From an uncultured Prevotella sp. (lineage in GTDB: Bacteria > Bacteroidota > Bacteroidia > Bacteroidales > Bacteroidaceae), in NCBI GenBank assembly GCA_900762125.1, contig CAAFFL010000260.1, forward strand, positions 1 to 14,209: 14,209 bases of DNA, given 5' to 3'. The notes below the pieces were generated by a model. It was not told where the DNA came from, made no database searches, and was given only the letters and a program-made list of their open reading frames with translations. The position numbers and the translations under genes were made by a program. The stretch's first letter is position 1. Each line of letters begins with the position of its first letter. This document shows positions 12,341 to 14,209 of this stretch, piece after piece.

Positions 12341-13675
12341 GCGCAGCAGGGCGGCCTCCGCCTGGCGGACGCGGTCGAAGGTGAAGCCGACGAGGGTGTC
12401 GTGCATGAGTGCCTCGATGCGATCGTTGCATAGGTTGCCGATGGAGCCCTCGTGGGTGTGGTGGATGTTGTGGTCGGCATGGAAGGTGCCGGCTTCAATC
12501 TCCAGGCCCACCTTCTTGTAGGCATCGCGGAACGGTATGCCGGCGGCTGCGAGGCGGTTGACCTCTTCGACGGAGAACATCGGGTCGTACATCGGGTTGT
12601 CGAGGATGTGCTCGTTGACCTCCATCTTATTAATAATGTAGGCGGCCATCTGCAGGCAGTCCTTCAGCTCGTCGAAGGCGGGGAGGAATACTTCCTTGAT
12701 GATCTGCAGGTCGCGGAAGTAGCCACAGGGGAGGTTGTTCATGATGAGCATCACCTGCTGCGGCAGACTCTGGATCTTGTTGCTCTTGGCGCGGATGAGT
12801 TCGAAGACGTCGGGGTTCTTCTTGTGCGGCATGATGCTGGAGCCGGTGGTGCACTCCTTCGGCAACTTAATGAACTGGAAGTTCTGCGAGTTGAACAGGC
12901 AGGCGTCGAAGGCCATCTTTGCCAGTGTGCCGGCGACAGTGGCCATGGCGAAGGCGACGTTGCGCTCCATCTTGCCGCGGCCCATCTGCGCATAGACCAC
13001 ATTGTAGTCCATGGTGTCGAAGCCGAGGAGGTCGGTGGTCATCTGGCGGTTGAGCGGGAACGACGAGCCATAGCCGGCTGCGGAGCCCAGCGGGTTGCGG
13101 TTGGTCATGCGCCAGGCAGCCTGCAGGAAGAGCATGTCGTCGGCGAGGCTCTCGGCGTAGGCTCCAAACCACAGGCCGAAGCTCGAGGGCATGGCAATCT
13201 GCAGATGGGTGTAGCCGGGCATGAGCACCTCTTTATACTGGTTGCTCTTCTGGATGAGCTCGTCGAAGAGAACCTTCACGCCGTCGACGATCTCCATGAG
13301 CTCGTGACGGGTGAAGAGCTTCAGGTCGACGAGGACCTGGTCGTTGCGCGAGCGACCGGAGTGAATCTTCTTGCCCATGTCGCCGAGACGGCGGGTGAGC
13401 ATGAGTTCCACCTGCGAGTGCACATCCTCGACGCCGTCCTCGATGACGAAGTCGCCCGTCTCGCAGGTGTGGTAGATGTTTTTCAGCTCGGCGAGAAGCT
13501 GCTGAAGCTCGTCCTTCTCGAGGAGTCCGATGCTCTCGAGCATGGTGATGTGTGCCATGGAGCCGAGCACGTCGTACTTAGCGAGGTAGAGGTCCATCTC
13601 GCGGTCGCGGCCGACAGTGAAGCGGTCGATCTCCTTGTTGACCTCAAAGTTCTTTTCCCAGAGTTTGTTTGCCAT
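12338..13675 (-). CDS. argH: Argininosuccinate lyase
   Basis: This cytoplasmic enzyme performs the last step of arginine synthesis, splitting argininosuccinate to arginine and fumarate. The 445 residues are near the usual family length (about 460). Fumarase/aspartase superfamily landmarks are HSGRSRND (105-112), GYTHLQ with the catalytic-region histidine H157, and signature GSSIMPHKKNPD (278-289), which carries the catalytic serine. The start MANKLWEKNF fits the family. It is preceded by an SRPBCC gene 77 bp away on the same strand, with a strong hairpin in the gap. No TAnnTTTG promoter is visible in that gap, so it may be transcribed from further upstream. No other arg gene is in the window. 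Confidence 0.97.
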   Translation of the reverse strand: MANKLWEKNFEVNKEIDRFTVGRDREMDLYLAKYDVLGSMAHITMLESIGLLEKDELQQLLAELKNIYHTCETGDFVIEDGVEDVHSQVELMLTRRLGDMGKKIHSGRSRNDQVLVDLKLFTRHELMEIVDGVKVLFDELIQKSNQYKEVLMPGYTHLQIAMPSSFGLWFGAYAESLADDMLFLQAAWRMTNRNPLGSAAGYGSSFPLNRQMTTDLLGFDTMDYNVVYAQMGRGKMERNVAFAMATVAGTLAKMAFDACLFNSQNFQFIKLPKECTTGSSIMPHKKNPDVFELIRAKSNKIQSLPQQVMLIMNNLPCGYFRDLQIIKEVFLPAFDELKDCLQMAAYIINKMEVNEHILDNPMYDPMFSVEEVNRLAAAGIPFRDAYKKVGLEIEAGTFHADHNIHHTHEGSIGNLCNDRIEALMHDTLVGFTFDRVRQAEAALLR

Positions 13676-13697
13676 GATTTACGGTTGGTTATGCTGC

Positions 13698-13745
13698 TCG
13701 CTGATGGGCGGGGCGGTCTTGATAAGACCGCCTGTCTGACAGCGA
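13698..13745. promoter_or_regulatory. Long hairpin in the leader of argH
   Basis: GGCGGTCTT (13712-13720), loop GAT, and AAGACCGCC (13724-13732) form a perfect 9-bp stem. An outer pair TCGCTG (13698-13703) and CAGCGA (13740-13745) extends the structure through an internal loop. It lies in the 77-bp gap between the SRPBCC gene and argH. No T-run follows on either strand, so an attenuator, an mRNA processing or stability hairpin, or a dispersed repeat are all possible. Confidence 0.7.
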
Positions 13746-13752
13746 ACAACCT

Positions 13753-14163
13753 TTATTCGTACTGAATGAGCTGCAGGGCGTCTGCAATCTTCTCGATGCC
13801 GTCCTGCAAGGGCTTCTTCACCATGCCGGCGACGAAGGGGTTGAGGTCGGCCTTGATGGTGAGTTTCATCTTGCTGGTCGTCTCGGTGACGGGAAGCACC
13901 TGTATCCAGAAGTTGAACGGCAGGGGACTCTCCGCGGTCTCAAACTTAATCATCTTCGGCTCTTCACGGTCGACGATGACGAGCTTCACACGGCCCATCT
14001 GTGTGGTGATGGCGATGCTGTCGGTGTCGAACTCCAGTTCCTGTACCTTGTCCTCGGGCATCTTGTCCTTCACACGTTCCACGTTGCGGAAGTCGCTCAG
14101 CATGGTGAATACCGCCTGCTGCGGTGCGTTGATCTGTCGGATGCTGCTTTCTATTGTTGTCAT
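13753..14163 (-). CDS. SRPBCC (START/Bet v1-like) family protein
   Basis: This 136-residue soluble protein has the SRPBCC fold, a helix-grip cavity that binds hydrophobic ligands; its ligand is unknown. The N-terminal ESSIRQINAPQQAVFTMLSDF (5-25) is the characteristic first strand and helix of polyketide-cyclase-like members. Beta strands follow (ITTQMGRVKLVIVDREEPKMIKFE), then PFNFWIQVLPVTETTSKMKLTIKADL. The long C-terminal helix is KPLQDGIEKIADALQLI. It lacks a signal peptide and is presumably cytoplasmic. It precedes argH on the same strand. As I recall, Bacteroidales often place such a gene between pyrE and argH, so pyrE may lie just past the window; that is an inference. Confidence 0.9.
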   Translation of the reverse strand: MTTIESSIRQINAPQQAVFTMLSDFRNVERVKDKMPEDKVQELEFDTDSIAITTQMGRVKLVIVDREEPKMIKFETAESPLPFNFWIQVLPVTETTSKMKLTIKADLNPFVAGMVKKPLQDGIEKIADALQLIQYE

Positions 14164-14170
14164 AGATAAA

Positions 14171-14203
14171 TCCTTCCCAAGCCCCTCCGAAGGAGGGGAT
14201 GTT
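14171..14203 (+). repeat. Dispersed hairpin repeat upstream of the SRPBCC gene
   Basis: TCCTTCCCAAG precedes hairpin CCCCTCC-GAA-GGAGGGG (14182-14198) and ATGTT. It is the second copy of the element at 7059-7091 but lies in the opposite orientation in the chromosome. It sits a few bases upstream of the SRPBCC start codon, hence in its leader, and continues toward the window edge. Confidence 0.82.
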
Positions 14204-14209
14204 AGTTAC

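Noticed and set aside
12452..13765. Long plus-strand open frame of 437 codons opposite argH
   Set aside because: Antisense of argH with the same biased composition; argH has every family motif. The similar plus-strand frame at 10216-11370 opposite the TPR lipoprotein is rejected for the same reason.

Overview
The window looks like chromosome from a GC-rich member of the Bacteroidales, probably Prevotellaceae. Several control regions carry the Bacteroidota sigma-ABfr signature: a TAnnTTTG box (cysS, the P-type ATPase, the tRNA), once with a TTTG box 19 bp upstream (the PfkB kinase). Start codons lack clear Shine-Dalgarno sequences. Lipoproteins and SRPBCC/argH pairing are also of Bacteroidales type. 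The genus assignment is inference; no rRNA is present.

Layout. Every gene except the P-type ATPase lies on the minus strand, so transcription runs mostly from high to low coordinates. From the right edge: an SRPBCC (START-like) protein (13753-14163); a hairpin leader; argininosuccinate lyase argH (12338-13675); a short degenerate tandem repeat; a small Cys-rich lipoprotein resembling a Rieske fold (11710-12261); tRNA-Leu(UAA) with its own promoter; an OmpA-like/TPR lipoprotein (9805-11481) closed by a strong intrinsic terminator; a thioredoxin-fold lipoprotein that has lost both redox cysteines (8699-9712); a heptamer repeat; a ComM/YifB AAA+ ATPase (7095-8642); and a low-GC RhuM-family gene (6010-7020). 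A P1B-type Zn/Cd-exporting ATPase on the plus strand (4040-5947) converges on rhuM. Left of a divergent control region of about 310 bp lie a PfkB-family sugar kinase (2857-3729), a FecE-like ABC ATPase with no permease in view (2017-2727), a tiny secreted acidic protein (1636-1890) with its own terminator, and cysteinyl-tRNA synthetase (4-1494).

Most genes are housekeeping or ordinary envelope genes. The unusual signal is in the non-coding DNA and around rhuM. It includes a four-copy, exactly 22-bp-periodic array of palindromes between the kinase and the metal ATPase; a separate TTGCAA dyad next to the ATPase promoter; a perfect 27-bp palindrome inside rhuM; and a dispersed G/C hairpin repeat seen at both rhuM and the right window edge, with a related hairpin that supplies the last residues of the ATPase. 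Short tandem repeats also abut the argH stop codon and the comM start codon.

The best candidate for something undescribed is the 3.84-4.04 kb control region (operator array plus dyad plus divergent promoters). Next is the rhuM cassette, which has low GC, an internal palindrome, and hairpins on both flanks. Neither can be proven from sequence alone.
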